Assembly (NCBI RefSeq): GCF_000661915.1
Contig: NZ_CP007509.1
Location: forward strand, 2,621,501 to 2,685,500
DNA length: 64,000 bases
From: Stutzerimonas decontaminans
GTDB lineage: Bacteria > Pseudomonadota > Gammaproteobacteria > Pseudomonadales > Pseudomonadaceae
Reading direction: 5' to 3'
Part shown: positions 44,261 to 54,735 of the stretch, in pieces
How positions within the stretch are numbered: position 1 is the stretch's first letter
Layout of the letters: every line of letters starts with the position of its first letter
The notes under the pieces: model-generated
What the model was told of the DNA's origin: nothing
Database searches by the model: none
Seen by the model: only the letters and a program-made list of their open reading frames with translations
Position numbers and translations under genes: made by a program

Positions 44261-46261
44261 TCAGGAACGCTCCCTCGGCCTCGGAAAACGCCAGGGCAAT
44301 GCTCGACGGAGTTGACGCAGGGCACGGGAGAGGTCATCCGCCACAGCGGCCTGCTCGGCATAGCGCTGGGTCTCGTAGAGCCTGACGAACGCCAATATGG
44401 CCGGTGCCTGTTCTGGCAACATGATCGCGGCACGATCCGCAAAGCTACGGGCGCCCTCGCCTCTGTTGCGCCGGACACCATGGCGCCCCAGCAGCTGCTC
44501 GAAGCGCTTGAACAGGCGCTGCTGGGGGTCCGTTTCACGCCGCCAGGGTTTGAACAGGACCAGCGCCAATACCGCCGTCAGCAGGGCCAGAACGGCTACC
44601 AGGGCAAGGCCCAGCGCCTGACCATCGAGCTTGCCGAACCAGCGCTGCAGCGCTTGCGCTTGCTGCTCGCCCTGGTAATTGAGCACCCAGCGCTGCCATC
44701 CATAGTTGAGGCTGTCCCAGCGCAACCGCAGCGCATTCACCCAGCCGATGTCCCGGTAGCGCAGCAGCGACATCGGCTGATCGGCAAGAAAGCTTCGTTC
44801 GCGCGCCAATGCCTGTTCCAGGCCCTGCTCCACCCGTTCCGGCGCGACCTGAAAGGTCGGGTCGACACTGACCCAGCCACGCTCGGCGACCCAGTATTCG
44901 ACCCAGGCATGCGCGTCGAACTGATGCACCGAGAGGTAGTTGCCCGCCGGGTTGAGCTCACCGCCCTGATAGCCCGCCACCACCCGTGCCGGGATGCCGG
45001 CCGCGCGCAGCACGAAAGTCATTGCACCCGCGTAGTGGGCACAGAAGCCGCTGCGCGTCTCGAACAGGAAATCGTCAACGATATCGTCGCCCACCGGCGG
45101 CGGCTCCAGCGTGTAGTGATAAGGCTGGCGATTGAAGTGCTTCAACAGCGCATCAACCATCGCCTGCGGCTCCTGCGCAGTGCGCCGTAGCTCCGCAGCC
45201 CAGGCCCGGCTTCGCGGATTGCCACGCTCCGGCAGTTGCAGCGCGCGGCCGAGACTCTCCGGCGCGCTGACCGCCTCGCGGCGCGCATCCAGCCAGGAGG
45301 TTACCTGATACATCAGCGGCTGGTTCACCGGCTGCCTGCGCTGCAGATGGAAATCCGTCATCAGCTGCGCCTGACCCGGTGCGACCTGAGCCACATCCAG
45401 GGCGAACAGCCAAGGCTGCCCGCTCGGCTGCATGACGACGCTGTAGCCGAGCGGCTCGCCGACTGCCTGCCATTCCGGCGCCTGCGGCAGATGAGAGGCA
45501 TAGGACTGCGACCAGCGCCGGCCATCGAAGCGCTCGAAGGTTACTGCGCGCCAGTAGAGCTGATCGCGTGACGGAATTTCGCCTTCGAAGCTGACCCGGA
45601 ACGCCAGCTCCGCCGAACGCCCCAAGCGCGCGATGTCACCAGGCGCCATGTGATCGGCCAAGCCGGTCACGCCCCGATCAGCGGCCTGCGGCAACGACCA
45701 CAGCGGTGGCAGGCGAGGAAAGAAGAGGAACAACACCAGCATCAGCGGAACGGCCTGCAGCAGCAAAGAGCCGGCCAGCCGCACCGTCGGCCATGGCCGT
45801 GTCACGAGGCTGCTCTGCTGCAGGCCGATCATCGCCGCCAGCAGCGCGGTGACCGGCAACAGGCTGTACAGCCCGGCGAGCAGGCTGTCCTCGAACAGGT
45901 AGCTGGTTACCACCGCGAAGAAGCCCAGGAAGATCAGCACCAGCGCATCGCGGCGGGTACTCATCTCCACCAGTTTCAGGATGAACGCGGCAATCAGCAG
46001 CACCACCCCGGCTTCCAGTCCGACCAGGCTGCCGCGGGAGAAATAAACGCCGAAGCCCGCGCCTATCATCAGCAGCGCCTTGAGCCAGCTGCGTGGATAG
46101 CGTGCGCGCATGCGGAAGATCTGGACACGCCAGCTGGCGCAGCCCAGCCACAGCCCGATGATCCACACGGGCAGGTGCGTCAGGTGCGGCAGGATCACCA
46201 GCACCTGCGCCACCAGCAGCCAGATCAGGCTGTTACGCGGAATGCCTGGCTTCGCGCTCAT
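44261..46261 (-). CDS. tgpA: TgpA-like transglutaminase membrane protein (DUF3488)
   Basis: A 666-residue inner-membrane protein: five or six N-terminal helices (DUF3488), a periplasmic transglutaminase-like domain with the triad in GFCAHYAGAMTFVLRAAGIP, FDAHAWVEYWV and GWVSVDPTF, one more helix and a C-terminal DUF4129-type tail. P. aeruginosa TgpA (PA2873) is the model and is reported to be essential. It overlaps the DUF58 gene by four bases (ATGA), forming the usual MoxR-DUF58-TgpA operon. Confidence 0.9.
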   Translation of the reverse strand: MSAKPGIPRNSLIWLLVAQVLVILPHLTHLPVWIIGLWLGCASWRVQIFRMRARYPRSWLKALLMIGAGFGVYFSRGSLVGLEAGVVLLIAAFILKLVEMSTRRDALVLIFLGFFAVVTSYLFEDSLLAGLYSLLPVTALLAAMIGLQQSSLVTRPWPTVRLAGSLLLQAVPLMLVLFLFFPRLPPLWSLPQAADRGVTGLADHMAPGDIARLGRSAELAFRVSFEGEIPSRDQLYWRAVTFERFDGRRWSQSYASHLPQAPEWQAVGEPLGYSVVMQPSGQPWLFALDVAQVAPGQAQLMTDFHLQRRQPVNQPLMYQVTSWLDARREAVSAPESLGRALQLPERGNPRSRAWAAELRRTAQEPQAMVDALLKHFNRQPYHYTLEPPPVGDDIVDDFLFETRSGFCAHYAGAMTFVLRAAGIPARVVAGYQGGELNPAGNYLSVHQFDAHAWVEYWVAERGWVSVDPTFQVAPERVEQGLEQALARERSFLADQPMSLLRYRDIGWVNALRLRWDSLNYGWQRWVLNYQGEQQAQALQRWFGKLDGQALGLALVAVLALLTAVLALVLFKPWRRETDPQQRLFKRFEQLLGRHGVRRNRGEGARSFADRAAIMLPEQAPAILAFVRLYETQRYAEQAAVADDLSRALRQLRRALPWRFPRPRERS

Positions 46262-47220
46262 ACGCCGCGCTCCTCATCCAGGCCATGCAGCGCCAGCGCG
46301 CGCAGGCAGGCGTCACGGTGCGACTCGCCACTGTCCGGGCCGAGCACTCCAGCCGGCAGCCGCAGCGCGAATGGCTGCTGCTTCTCGCTAAGCTCGACTA
46401 CCCAGTGACAGAGCATCGAAAGACGTTGCTCGGTATCGCCTTCGAACCCATCGAAGTCGAGCATCGGATCATTGCCGAGCAGGCTGGCGAAGTCCTTCAC
46501 CAGCAGACCCTGCCCGCGCGAGTACGCCTTCCAATGCAAGCGCCGGCGCGGATCGCCAGGTTGCCAGGCACGTAGGCCCTGGTAGTCATCGACGCCGGCA
46601 CCGCGCGCCAGAGTTCCCTCGTCCTCGGTTTCGGGGGCACTATCGCCTTGCGGGCGTTCGGCTATCGACGGCTGTGGATAGACCAGCGCCGCCAGCTCCA
46701 GATCGATCCAGCTCCAGGCGACCAGCAGGCCCAGTGGGAAGCGACTTTCCACCCTCACCCGGCCCGGCCGCAGCCAGCCACGGCGCGAGGTCGCCAGGCT
46801 CAACTCGACCTCGACGGTGCCGCCGGCCGGAACATCGACCAGCCGCAGCCCGCTGGCCGGCCAACCCAGTGCCACAGCCTGGTAGGCACGTCCCCGACTT
46901 TCCAGGCGTACCCGCAGCAGCGCCTGTTCGCCAACGAACGCCGCCGTGGTGCCACCGGCCTGCAGCACCAGCCCGGCCAGGTTGCGCCACGTGTGCAGAA
47001 TGGTGACCAGGTACAGGGACCCGAGCAGAAAGGTCAATCCGTAGGCCAGACTGTTCTGGTAGTTGATGGCGGTGAGCAGCATCAGCAGCAGCGCCACCAT
47101 GAACGCCAACCCGACCGAGGTCGGCATGATGAAGATTCGCCGCTGGTTCAACCGCACGCTGGAGGCTGGCGGTATTCGCCGCAGCAGCCAGCGGTCCCGG
47201 AAACGCGGAAGCAGCCTCAC
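46258..47220 (-). CDS. DUF58-domain membrane protein
   Basis: A 320-residue protein with two N-terminal membrane helices (SVGLAFMVALLLMLLTAINY, then YGLTFLLGSLYLVTIL) and a C-terminal DUF58 (von Willebrand factor A-like) region with the conserved YQGLRAWQPGDPRRRLHWKA. Proteins of this family work with MoxR ATPases. The start is GTG at 47220. It is 34 bases after the MoxR gene and overlaps tgpA. Confidence 0.88.
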   Translation of the reverse strand: MRLLPRFRDRWLLRRIPPASSVRLNQRRIFIMPTSVGLAFMVALLLMLLTAINYQNSLAYGLTFLLGSLYLVTILHTWRNLAGLVLQAGGTTAAFVGEQALLRVRLESRGRAYQAVALGWPASGLRLVDVPAGGTVEVELSLATSRRGWLRPGRVRVESRFPLGLLVAWSWIDLELAALVYPQPSIAERPQGDSAPETEDEGTLARGAGVDDYQGLRAWQPGDPRRRLHWKAYSRGQGLLVKDFASLLGNDPMLDFDGFEGDTEQRLSMLCHWVVELSEKQQPFALRLPAGVLGPDSGESHRDACLRALALHGLDEERGV

Positions 47221-47254
47221 GGCAGGCGCTCACAACGACCAATGAACGGGCATA

Positions 47255-48172
47255 TCACAGCGCTGGCACCTCGCGCAGCAGCCACTGCACCAGCGCACCC
47301 CCGCCATGACCGGTGGCATCGGCACGCTCACGCAGGCGGTGGCCAACCACATTGGGCAGCACCGCTTGCACGTCTTCCGGAATCACATAATCGCGACCAT
47401 CGAGAAAAGCCCACGCACGTGCGGCTGCGAGCAGCGCCAGGCTGCCGCGTGGCGACAGCCCCCAGGCAAACTGCGGCTGGGTGCGCGTGGCCTCTACCAG
47501 GCGCAACACGTAATCGACCAGCGCGTCGCTAACCCGTACGTTACCCACGGCCGCCTGAATGGTGCGCAGCTCATCGTGGTCGAGCAGCGGCTCCAGCCGC
47601 GTCAGCAGATCACGTCGGGACTCGCCGAGCAGCAGCGCCTTTTCCGCCGCTCTGGCCGGATAACCCAGCGAAACCCGCATCAGGAAGCGGTCCAGCTGCG
47701 ATTCCGGCAGTGCAAAAGTGCCGCCTGAGCTCACCGGGTTCTGCGTGGCGATGACGAAAAATGGCTCGGGTAGCGGCCGCGTCGCTCCCTCGATGGTGAC
47801 CTGCCCCTCCTCCATCGCCTCCAGCAGCGCGCTCTGGCTCTTCGGCGTGGCGCGATTGATTTCATCGGCCAGCACCAGCTCGGCGAAGATCGGACCAGGA
47901 TGGAAGACGAACTGTCCGCTGTCCTTGTCGAATACCGAGGTACCCAGGATATCGCCGGGCAGCAGGTCGGAAGTGAACTGGATGCGCTGGAATTCAAGCC
48001 CCAGCACCTTGGCCAATGTATGACTCAGGGTGGTCTTGCCCATGCCGGGCATGTCCTCGACCAGCAGGTGCCCGCGGGCCAACAGGCAGGTCAGGGCCAG
48101 CCGGACCTGAGCTTCCTTGCCGAGCAAAACTTCATTGACTGCTCGCAGGCAGGCGTCCAATCGGGTGCGCAT
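47255..48172 (-). CDS. MoxR-family AAA+ ATPase
   Basis: A 305-residue MoxR ATPase with Walker A in LLVEDMPGMGKTTLSHTLA, Walker B in LVLADEINRATPKSQSALLE and sensor segments in VIATQNPVSSGGTFALPESQLDRF. It probably acts as a chaperone-like ATPase for the DUF58 and TgpA proteins. The ATG at 48172 follows AGGTTTTG; the preceding TTG codon is not needed. Confidence 0.93.
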   Translation of the reverse strand: MRTRLDACLRAVNEVLLGKEAQVRLALTCLLARGHLLVEDMPGMGKTTLSHTLAKVLGLEFQRIQFTSDLLPGDILGTSVFDKDSGQFVFHPGPIFAELVLADEINRATPKSQSALLEAMEEGQVTIEGATRPLPEPFFVIATQNPVSSGGTFALPESQLDRFLMRVSLGYPARAAEKALLLGESRRDLLTRLEPLLDHDELRTIQAAVGNVRVSDALVDYVLRLVEATRTQPQFAWGLSPRGSLALLAAARAWAFLDGRDYVIPEDVQAVLPNVVGHRLRERADATGHGGGALVQWLLREVPAL

Positions 48173-48337
48173 CAAAACCTCCTATGTTCATCGTCTCGAT
48201 GCTACTGGTCAGCCGCAGCCAGGCAAAGCACAGGAAACGCCCGGTGACGAGTTTGTGACCCAGGCCTTGATCCAGCACCATGCGACGCATTGCAGGGCGG
48301 CTTAGGCTTACGCAGCCAACGGTCAACAGGAGGACAT

Positions 48338-51034
48338 ATGTCCACACCCGCTCCACATGACTGGCATGCGCAACACGCTGAACAGACCCTCCAGCATCTG
48401 GATACGTCGCCTGACGGGTTGTCCGCCGAGCAAGTGCAGGAGCGTCTCGAGTCGTTCGGGCCCAACCGCCTGCCACGGCGGCGGCGCAACGGTCCACTGA
48501 GGCGTTTGCTGCTGCAATTCCACAACCTGCTGATCTACGTTCTGCTGCTTTCGGCATTGGTCACCCTCGCCTTGGGCGAATGGCTGGACAGCGCGGTGAT
48601 TTTCGCCGTGGTGGTCATCAACGCGATCGTTGGCTTCATTCAGGAGGGCAAGGCGGAGCAGGCAATGCGTGCCATCCAGAAGATGCTCACGCTAGACAGC
48701 AAGGTGCGCCGTGCCGGGCGAACGCTCAACGTCCCCGCCGAACAACTGGTGCCTGGCGATATGGTGATGCTGGAAGCCGGCGACCGGGTGCCGGCTGACA
48801 TGCGCCTGCTGGAGTGCCGCGATCTGCGCATCGAAGAAGCTGCCTTGACGGGCGAGTCGCTGCCCGCCAGCAAGCAGGTGGAACCCGTGGCACAGGATGC
48901 CGGTATCGGTGACCGCTACAGCATGGCCTACTCGGGCACTCTGGTCAGCGCTGGCAGCGGCACCGGCGTGGTGGTGGCAACAGCCGGCAAGACCGAGCTG
49001 GGGCAGATCAGTCATATGCTTGGTGAGGTCGTCAGCCTGCAAACGCCATTGCTCGCTGATATGGCGCGCTTCGCCAGGGTGCTCACCTTCATCATCCTGG
49101 CACTGGCAGTGGGCACCTATCTGTTCGGTGTCGGCCTGCGCGGCTATTCCACCGACGAAATGCTGCTGGCAGCGGTCGGCCTGGCCGTAGCTGCCATACC
49201 CGAAGGTTTGCCCGCGGTCCTCACCATCACACTGGCCCTCGGCGTGCAGCGAATGGCTCGGCGTCGCGCCATCATTCGTCGCCTCCCTGCGGTGGAGAGC
49301 CTGGGTGCCGTGACCGTGATCTGCTCTGACAAGACCGGCACGCTCACACGAAACGAAATGACCGTGCAGCAGGTATTCACAGCAGCACATCGGTATCAGA
49401 TCGAAGGCGTCGGCTACGCACCTACCGGCCGAATTCGCTGCGACGACGGGCGCCTCTGCGAGCTCGAAGAAGCGAGCGATCTGCATGCGCTGGCCCGCGC
49501 CGGCCTGTTATGCAACAGCGCCAGCCTGCTGGCTGACGGCTCCGGTGACGAATGGAGCATTGCCGGCGACCCCACCGAGGCGGCCCTGCTCACGCTTGCC
49601 GGTAAGTTGGGCCTGATCGCCGCGCACGAGCACGGCTACACGCCTCGCGTCGACAGCATTCCGTTCAGCTCGGAGCGGCGCTGCATGGCCAGCCTGCATC
49701 ATGACCACTCCGGTCACGGCCTGATCTACATGATCGGCGCCCCGGAACGGCTGGTGGAGGTGTGCAACCAGCAACTGATCGACGGCAGCGCCGAACCGCT
49801 GGACCCATCCTATTGGCATGGCGTGCTGTCCGACGGTGCCGCCCAGGGCCTGCGCATGCTCGGCCTGGCGGTGCGCGCGCTCGGCGCGCCGCGCCATGAA
49901 CTGAATTATGAGGATCTGGAGGGCGATTTCGTCCTGCTCGGGCTGGTCGGCATGCTCGATCCGCCGCGTGAGGAGGCGATTGAGGCCATCAACGAATGCC
50001 GCCAGGCAGGTATCGCCGTGAAGATGATCACGGGCGACCATGCCGAGACCGCCGCAGCGATCGCCAGGCGCCTGGGGCTTGGCGACAGCACGCCGATCAC
50101 CGGAGCCGAACTGGACCGCCTCAGCGACAGCCAGCTCGATGCCCGGCTGGGCGATACCACGGTCTTCGCTCGTACCAGCCCGGCGCACAAGTTGCGCCTG
50201 GTTCAGCGGCTGCAGGCATGTGGCGCACGCGTCGCGATGACCGGAGATGGGGTCAACGACGCGCCAGCACTCAAACGGGCCGACATCGGCGTGGCCATGG
50301 GCATCAAGGGTACCGAGGTGGCCAAGGAAGCCGCGCAGATGGTCCTTGCGGACGACAACTTCGCCACCATCGCCAATGCCGTGGAAGAAGGCCGCACGGT
50401 CTACGACAACCTGAAGAAATCCATCCTGTTCATCCTGCCCACCAACGGTGGCGAGGCAATGGTGTTGCTGGTTGCCATCGCGCTGGGGCTGACCCTGCCG
50501 ATCACCCCGCTGCAGATTCTCTGGGTCAACATGATCACGGCGGTCACCCTGGCGCTGGCGCTCGCCTTCGAGCCCGGCGAAGCCGACGTCATGCGCCGAC
50601 CGCCACGCGACCCGGACACCGCACTATTGAGCACGCAACTCATGTGGCGCGTGCTGCTGGTTGCGATCCTGATGACCGCAGCCTGCATCGGCGTGTTCGT
50701 CTATGCACAGCAGCTGGGTTGGAGCATGGAAGCCAGTCGCACCCTGGCGGTGAACACGCTGGTCGCCTGCGAGATTGCCTACCTGTTCAGCAGCCGGCAG
50801 ATCAATGCCCCGGCCCGTTTCGGCTGGCGCGACAACCCAATGGTCTGGGGCATGATCGTCCTGCTGGCGCTACTGCAACTCGCCTTCACCCACTGGGCGC
50901 CGTTGCAGCGCCTGTTCGCCACCCAATCGCTGGATCCGCTCGGCTGGGGCATCTGCCTGCTGGCCGGGGCCGCATTGCTGGCTGTGGTCGAGACGGAGAA
51001 ATGGCTGCGGCGACGGGCCGGTTGGCCGCTCTGA
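48338..51034 (+). CDS. P2-type cation-transporting ATPase
   Basis: An 898-residue P-type ATPase with an N-terminal cation-ATPase domain, TGESLPASKQ, phosphorylation site DKTGTLTRNEMT and GDGVNDAPALKRADIG. Membrane helix M4 has IPEGLPAVLT as in calcium pumps, M5 has PTNGGEAMVL, and M6 has WVNMITAVTLALALAF. The M6 aspartate of SERCA-type pumps is an alanine here, so calcium specificity is not certain. It resembles PA1429 and mycobacterial CtpF (from memory). The ATG at 48338 follows AGGAGG. Transport direction is presumably export. Confidence 0.88.
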   Translation: MSTPAPHDWHAQHAEQTLQHLDTSPDGLSAEQVQERLESFGPNRLPRRRRNGPLRRLLLQFHNLLIYVLLLSALVTLALGEWLDSAVIFAVVVINAIVGFIQEGKAEQAMRAIQKMLTLDSKVRRAGRTLNVPAEQLVPGDMVMLEAGDRVPADMRLLECRDLRIEEAALTGESLPASKQVEPVAQDAGIGDRYSMAYSGTLVSAGSGTGVVVATAGKTELGQISHMLGEVVSLQTPLLADMARFARVLTFIILALAVGTYLFGVGLRGYSTDEMLLAAVGLAVAAIPEGLPAVLTITLALGVQRMARRRAIIRRLPAVESLGAVTVICSDKTGTLTRNEMTVQQVFTAAHRYQIEGVGYAPTGRIRCDDGRLCELEEASDLHALARAGLLCNSASLLADGSGDEWSIAGDPTEAALLTLAGKLGLIAAHEHGYTPRVDSIPFSSERRCMASLHHDHSGHGLIYMIGAPERLVEVCNQQLIDGSAEPLDPSYWHGVLSDGAAQGLRMLGLAVRALGAPRHELNYEDLEGDFVLLGLVGMLDPPREEAIEAINECRQAGIAVKMITGDHAETAAAIARRLGLGDSTPITGAELDRLSDSQLDARLGDTTVFARTSPAHKLRLVQRLQACGARVAMTGDGVNDAPALKRADIGVAMGIKGTEVAKEAAQMVLADDNFATIANAVEEGRTVYDNLKKSILFILPTNGGEAMVLLVAIALGLTLPITPLQILWVNMITAVTLALALAFEPGEADVMRRPPRDPDTALLSTQLMWRVLLVAILMTAACIGVFVYAQQLGWSMEASRTLAVNTLVACEIAYLFSSRQINAPARFGWRDNPMVWGMIVLLALLQLAFTHWAPLQRLFATQSLDPLGWGICLLAGAALLAVVETEKWLRRRAGWPL

Positions 51035-51051
51035 CAGCACCGTAGCAAAGG

Positions 51052-51081
51052 GACCAGCCCCCGTCAGGCGGTGGGCTGGTC
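51052..51081. terminator. Hairpin between the convergent ATPase and lipoprotein genes
   Basis: GACCAGCCC and GGGCTGGTC form a 9-base stem with a 12-base loop, 17 bases after the ATPase stop. No long T run follows on either side, so termination may be weak. Confidence 0.45.
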
Positions 51082-51096
51082 GATAGGTGGCGTCGG

Positions 51097-51375
51097 TTAA
51101 CGTCCGGCGCGCGACTCGCGGAGATAGAAACGCGCCTTCTGCGCCTTCTGTGTACAGCCGCGGAACGCCTCGAACTGCTGCTGCGTCTTGGCCCCGGTCA
51201 GCAAAGCCAGAGCCTTGGAATAACTAACGGTTCCGGCAAAGCCTTCGGCTTCTGCCAGGCTTTGCTCCTTCCACGCTGCCTCAAGTTCCGCCGCGCAGCT
51301 GTCGCGGTATGCCGTCTTGCCGGCGCAACCGGCCAGCAGCAGAACTAGAAGAGGCAAAGATAGCCAGGTTTTCAT
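51097..51375 (-). CDS. Small lipoprotein, unknown function
   Basis: A 92-residue protein with a lipoprotein signal (LSLPLLVLLLAGC, lipobox LLAGC) and a mature helical part containing two further cysteines (DSCAAELEAAW and FRGCTQKAQ), which could form a disulfide. It is likely anchored in the outer membrane. No domain is recognised. Confidence 0.78.
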   Translation of the reverse strand: MKTWLSLPLLVLLLAGCAGKTAYRDSCAAELEAAWKEQSLAEAEGFAGTVSYSKALALLTGAKTQQQFEAFRGCTQKAQKARFYLRESRAGR

Positions 51376-51413
51376 CGCATCGTCCCTCGAGTGCCATTCA
51401 GGAATTAAAGCCG

Positions 51414-52511
51414 TTATTTCGCCTTACGGTGCCGCAAATATTCGACCACCGACTGCTGGTCTCCAGCGAATTCGATACGGTCAGCCTTGTTCTCGCGCTG
51501 GTAGGCGTACATCGGGTCGTAATATTCGCCGAGCAACGCCTCGATCCAGGCTCGATGCAGGTCGACCAAGCCGCTGCGCGCCTGCTCCGCAAGGGCCTGA
51601 TCCATCAGCAATGCCAGGCGCTGGTAACGCTCGCCGCCGAGTCGCTTGTTGATATTGACCAGACTTTGCTGCAGACGCTCAGCGAAAGCCGCGAAACCGC
51701 TCTCACCCTGCTCGGCAATGAACTCGGCGCAAAGGTCGATCACGTAATCCTTGAGGATCCGCTCGACCCGCCCCTCGAGGCTGTCCTCCAGCCAGACCAG
51801 GGCAAACGCCTGCATGCCGTTGAACAGCGGCAGTGGAATCGAGCAGCGGCCCACCAGGCGCGCCTCGTCCTCGACGACAAACGTCTCGATGCCGGCCGCA
51901 CGCATCTTCAGCAGGCGGATCGCTAGGGCATTCTCGAAGTCGATCTGCGCCGGCTGCGGCGTGGCGCGCTTGCCGAAACTGGAACCGCGATGATTGGCCA
52001 GGCCTTCCAGGTCGAGGCTGTTTTCCAACTGCGCCAGGACCTCGGTCTTGCCGGTACCGGTCATGCCACCTACCAGCACGAAGTCGCATTGTTCGACCGT
52101 CTGGTCGATGGTGTCGAGCAGGAAATGGCGCATCGCCTTGTAGCCGCCGGCGACACGCGGATATTCGACACCCATTTCGTCCTTCAGCCACTGCTGGACG
52201 ATCTGCGAACGCAGCCCACCGCGGAAGCAATACAGGTAGCCATTCGGATGGGCGCGGGCGAAGTCGGCCCAGGCCTGCAGCCGCTCGGCCTTGACCTTGC
52301 CGGAAACCAGTTGCTGGCCGAGTTCGATGGCTGCCTTCTGGCCGTGCTGCTTGTAGCAAGTGCCGACCTTCTGCCGTTCGATGTCGTTCATCAGCGGCAG
52401 GTTGACCACACCGGGAAAGGCGCCCTTGGCGAATTCCACCGGGGCACGGGCGTCCATCATCGGGATGTCATTGAGGAACAGCTGGCGGAAATCTTCGGTA
52501 TCGCTGCGCAT
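51414..52511 (-). CDS. selU: tRNA 2-selenouridine synthase
   Basis: A 365-residue SelU/MnmH: an N-terminal rhodanese domain with the active cysteine in [18 protein letters not shown] and a P-loop domain with [12 protein letters not shown]. It converts 2-thiouridine in the wobble position of some tRNAs to 2-selenouridine via a geranylated intermediate. It starts inside the selD stop (TGATG), so it is translationally coupled to selD, which supplies selenophosphate. Confidence 0.94.
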   Translation of the reverse strand: MRSDTEDFRQLFLNDIPMMDARAPVEFAKGAFPGVVNLPLMNDIERQKVGTCYKQHGQKAAIELGQQLVSGKVKAERLQAWADFARAHPNGYLYCFRGGLRSQIVQQWLKDEMGVEYPRVAGGYKAMRHFLLDTIDQTVEQCDFVLVGGMTGTGKTEVLAQLENSLDLEGLANHRGSSFGKRATPQPAQIDFENALAIRLLKMRAAGIETFVVEDEARLVGRCSIPLPLFNGMQAFALVWLEDSLEGRVERILKDYVIDLCAEFIAEQGESGFAAFAERLQQSLVNINKRLGGERYQRLALLMDQALAEQARSGLVDLHRAWIEALLGEYYDPMYAYQRENKADRIEFAGDQQSVVEYLRHRKAK

Positions 52512-53545
52512 CAACGCACCTCGACCGCGTGGCTGCGCGCTTCGACCAGCTGGCCGATCGGCTCCAGCGCGAGGCCAAGCTCGGCGCAAACGGCAAGAAA
52601 CTCCGCCTCGCCTTCCGGCGCTACAGCCACCAGCAGTCCACCGCTGGTCTGGGGATCGCAGAGCAGCTGCTTGTGGCGCTCGTCGAGCGCGGCGATGCGC
52701 TCACCATAGCTATCGAAATTGCGCTGGGTTCCGCCCGGCACGCAGCCCTGCTCCAGGTAGTACTCGATGCCCGGCAAGCGCGGTACGCGCGCGTAGTCGA
52801 TCTCGGCGGTCAGCCCGCTGCCATCGGCCATTTCCACCAAGTGGCCAAGCAGGCCGAAGCCGGTGACATCGGTCATGGCGCGAACGCCCGCGAGCTTGCC
52901 GAAGCGGCTGCCGGGCGTGTTCAGCGTGCACATCCAGTCCCGCGCCAGTCCGACGTCCTCAGCGCGCAGCTTGGCCTGTTTCTCGGCGGTGGTGAGAATG
53001 CCGATTCCCAGCGGTTTGCTCAGGTACAGCTTGCAGCCGGCAGCAGCCGTGTCATTGCGCTTCATCTGGCTTTTGTTCACCAGGCCGGTCACGGCGAGGC
53101 CGAAGATCGGCTCGGGCGCGTCGATCGAATGGCCGCCGGCCAGTGGAATACCCGCGGCATCGCAAACCGCTCGGCCTCCGGCGATGACCTCACGGGCAAT
53201 CTCCGGCGGCAGCACGTTGACCGGCCAGCCGAGGATGGCGATAGCCATGAGCGGATCACCGCCCATGGCATAGATGTCGCTGATGGCGTTGGTCGCGGCA
53301 ATCCGGCCGAAATCGAAGGGATCATCGACGATGGGCATGAAGAAGTCGGTGGTCGACACCACACCGCGCTCCTCGTCGATGCCGTACACCGCCGCGTCAT
53401 CACGCGAGGCGTTGCCGACCCACAGGCGCGGATCGAGATTCTGCGCCCCGCTGCCGGCAAGAATCACGTCCAGCACCTTGGGCGATATCTTGCAGCCGCA
53501 GCCGGCGCCGTGACTGTACTGGGTGAGGCGGATCGGTTCGCTCAT
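52511..53545 (-). CDS. selD: Selenide, water dikinase (selenophosphate synthetase)
   Basis: A 344-residue SelD. The catalytic cysteine and lysine are in [11 protein letters not shown] near residue 17, and further family segments are [32 protein letters not shown] and [16 protein letters not shown]. It makes selenophosphate from selenide and ATP. The cysteine form (not selenocysteine) is encoded here. The ATG at 53545 gives the standard N-terminus; a longer upstream frame is not supported. It is divergent from the patatin-like gene. Confidence 0.95.
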   Translation of the reverse strand: MSEPIRLTQYSHGAGCGCKISPKVLDVILAGSGAQNLDPRLWVGNASRDDAAVYGIDEERGVVSTTDFFMPIVDDPFDFGRIAATNAISDIYAMGGDPLMAIAILGWPVNVLPPEIAREVIAGGRAVCDAAGIPLAGGHSIDAPEPIFGLAVTGLVNKSQMKRNDTAAAGCKLYLSKPLGIGILTTAEKQAKLRAEDVGLARDWMCTLNTPGSRFGKLAGVRAMTDVTGFGLLGHLVEMADGSGLTAEIDYARVPRLPGIEYYLEQGCVPGGTQRNFDSYGERIAALDERHKQLLCDPQTSGGLLVAVAPEGEAEFLAVCAELGLALEPIGQLVEARSHAVEVR

Positions 53546-53725
53546 CGGACTCTCTCGTGACACGTGCACAAACGGGCCGCGATTGTAGCAAAGGCCGCCG
53601 GCCATTCGCCGATTGGCACGGAGTTCGATCAGCCAATGCCGGCCACATGTTGCAAGGGGCCGATCAGCGCTTGCAGGCTCGCCGGCCAGGCATGAAGCTA
53701 TCGCCAGTGCCACAGGGAGAACCGC

Positions 53726-54715
53726 ATGAGTAAGAAAGTTGCACTGGTACTTGGGTCGGGCGGTGCTCGGGGCTACGCGCACATTGGCGTGATCGAGGAG
53801 TTGGAAGCCCGCGGCTATGAAATTGCCTGCATCGCCGGTTGCTCTATGGGCGCGGTGGTCGGAGGCATCTATGCGGCAGGCAAGCTTGACGAGTACCGCA
53901 ACTGGATCGAGAGCCTGGACTATCTCGACCTGCTGCGCCTGGTTGATCCGAGCTTCAGCCTGGGCGCGATCCGCGGGGAAAAGGTCTTCGGCCGTATCCG
54001 CGACATGGTCGGCAAGATCCGCATCGAGGATCTGCCAATCCCGTACACCGCGGTTGCCACCGACCTGACCAACCAGCAGGAGATCTGGTTTCAGGAAGGC
54101 AGCCTGGAACTGGCCATGCGCGCCTCTGCGGCCATCCCCAGCCTGTTCACCCCGGTTATGCAGGGCAATCGCATGCTGGTCGACGGCGGACTGCTCAATC
54201 CCCTGCCCATCGTTCCGGTGGTATCAGCGCACTGCGACATGATCATCGCAGTCAATCTCAACGCCAACAACCACAAGCAGTACCCACTGCCTGAGATCGT
54301 ACGTCCGGGGCGCTTCGACTCGCTGGTCAACTCGATCAGCTCGCACATCCCGTTCTGGCGCAAGGACGAAGCTGAACTGGCCGGCGAGCTGGACGACCTT
54401 CGTGCCGGCGAACTGCTGCGCGGCGATCAACCGCCTGCCGCACCGACCAGCCATAACGCGCCGAAGTCTGCCGAAGGCGCGACGGTGATCGACGTCACCG
54501 GTCCGGCATCGCTGCTGGAGCTGATCAACCAGAGTTTCGACGTCATGCAGTCGTCGCTGGCGCAATACAAGATCGCGGGTTACCCGCCGAACGTGCTGGT
54601 CAACATCCCCAAGCGGGCCTGCCGCTTCTACGAGTTCTACAAGGCACCCGAGCTGATCGCACTGGGTCGCATCGTCGCCCACGATGCGCTGGTGCGCTAC
54701 GAAGAAGAGCAGTGA
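53726..54715 (+). CDS. Patatin-like phospholipase (RssA-like)
   Basis: A 329-residue patatin-family protein. The oxyanion loop [14 protein letters not shown], nucleophile elbow [10 protein letters not shown] and catalytic DGGLLNPLP give a complete Ser-Asp dyad. The N-terminal part is close to E. coli RssA; the C-terminal extension is longer. No signal peptide is seen, so it is probably cytoplasmic or membrane-associated. The lipid substrate is unknown. Confidence 0.88.
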   Translation: MSKKVALVLGSGGARGYAHIGVIEELEARGYEIACIAGCSMGAVVGGIYAAGKLDEYRNWIESLDYLDLLRLVDPSFSLGAIRGEKVFGRIRDMVGKIRIEDLPIPYTAVATDLTNQQEIWFQEGSLELAMRASAAIPSLFTPVMQGNRMLVDGGLLNPLPIVPVVSAHCDMIIAVNLNANNHKQYPLPEIVRPGRFDSLVNSISSHIPFWRKDEAELAGELDDLRAGELLRGDQPPAAPTSHNAPKSAEGATVIDVTGPASLLELINQSFDVMQSSLAQYKIAGYPPNVLVNIPKRACRFYEFYKAPELIALGRIVAHDALVRYEEEQ

Positions 54716-54735
54716 GCCTCAGGCCTTCGCTCACT
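54711..54735. terminator. Possible bidirectional hairpin between convergent genes
   Basis: AGTGAGC and GCTCACT form a 7-base stem that includes the stop codon of the patatin-like gene; the loop is 11 bases. No T run follows. It is the only symmetric element between the two convergent genes. Confidence 0.3.
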
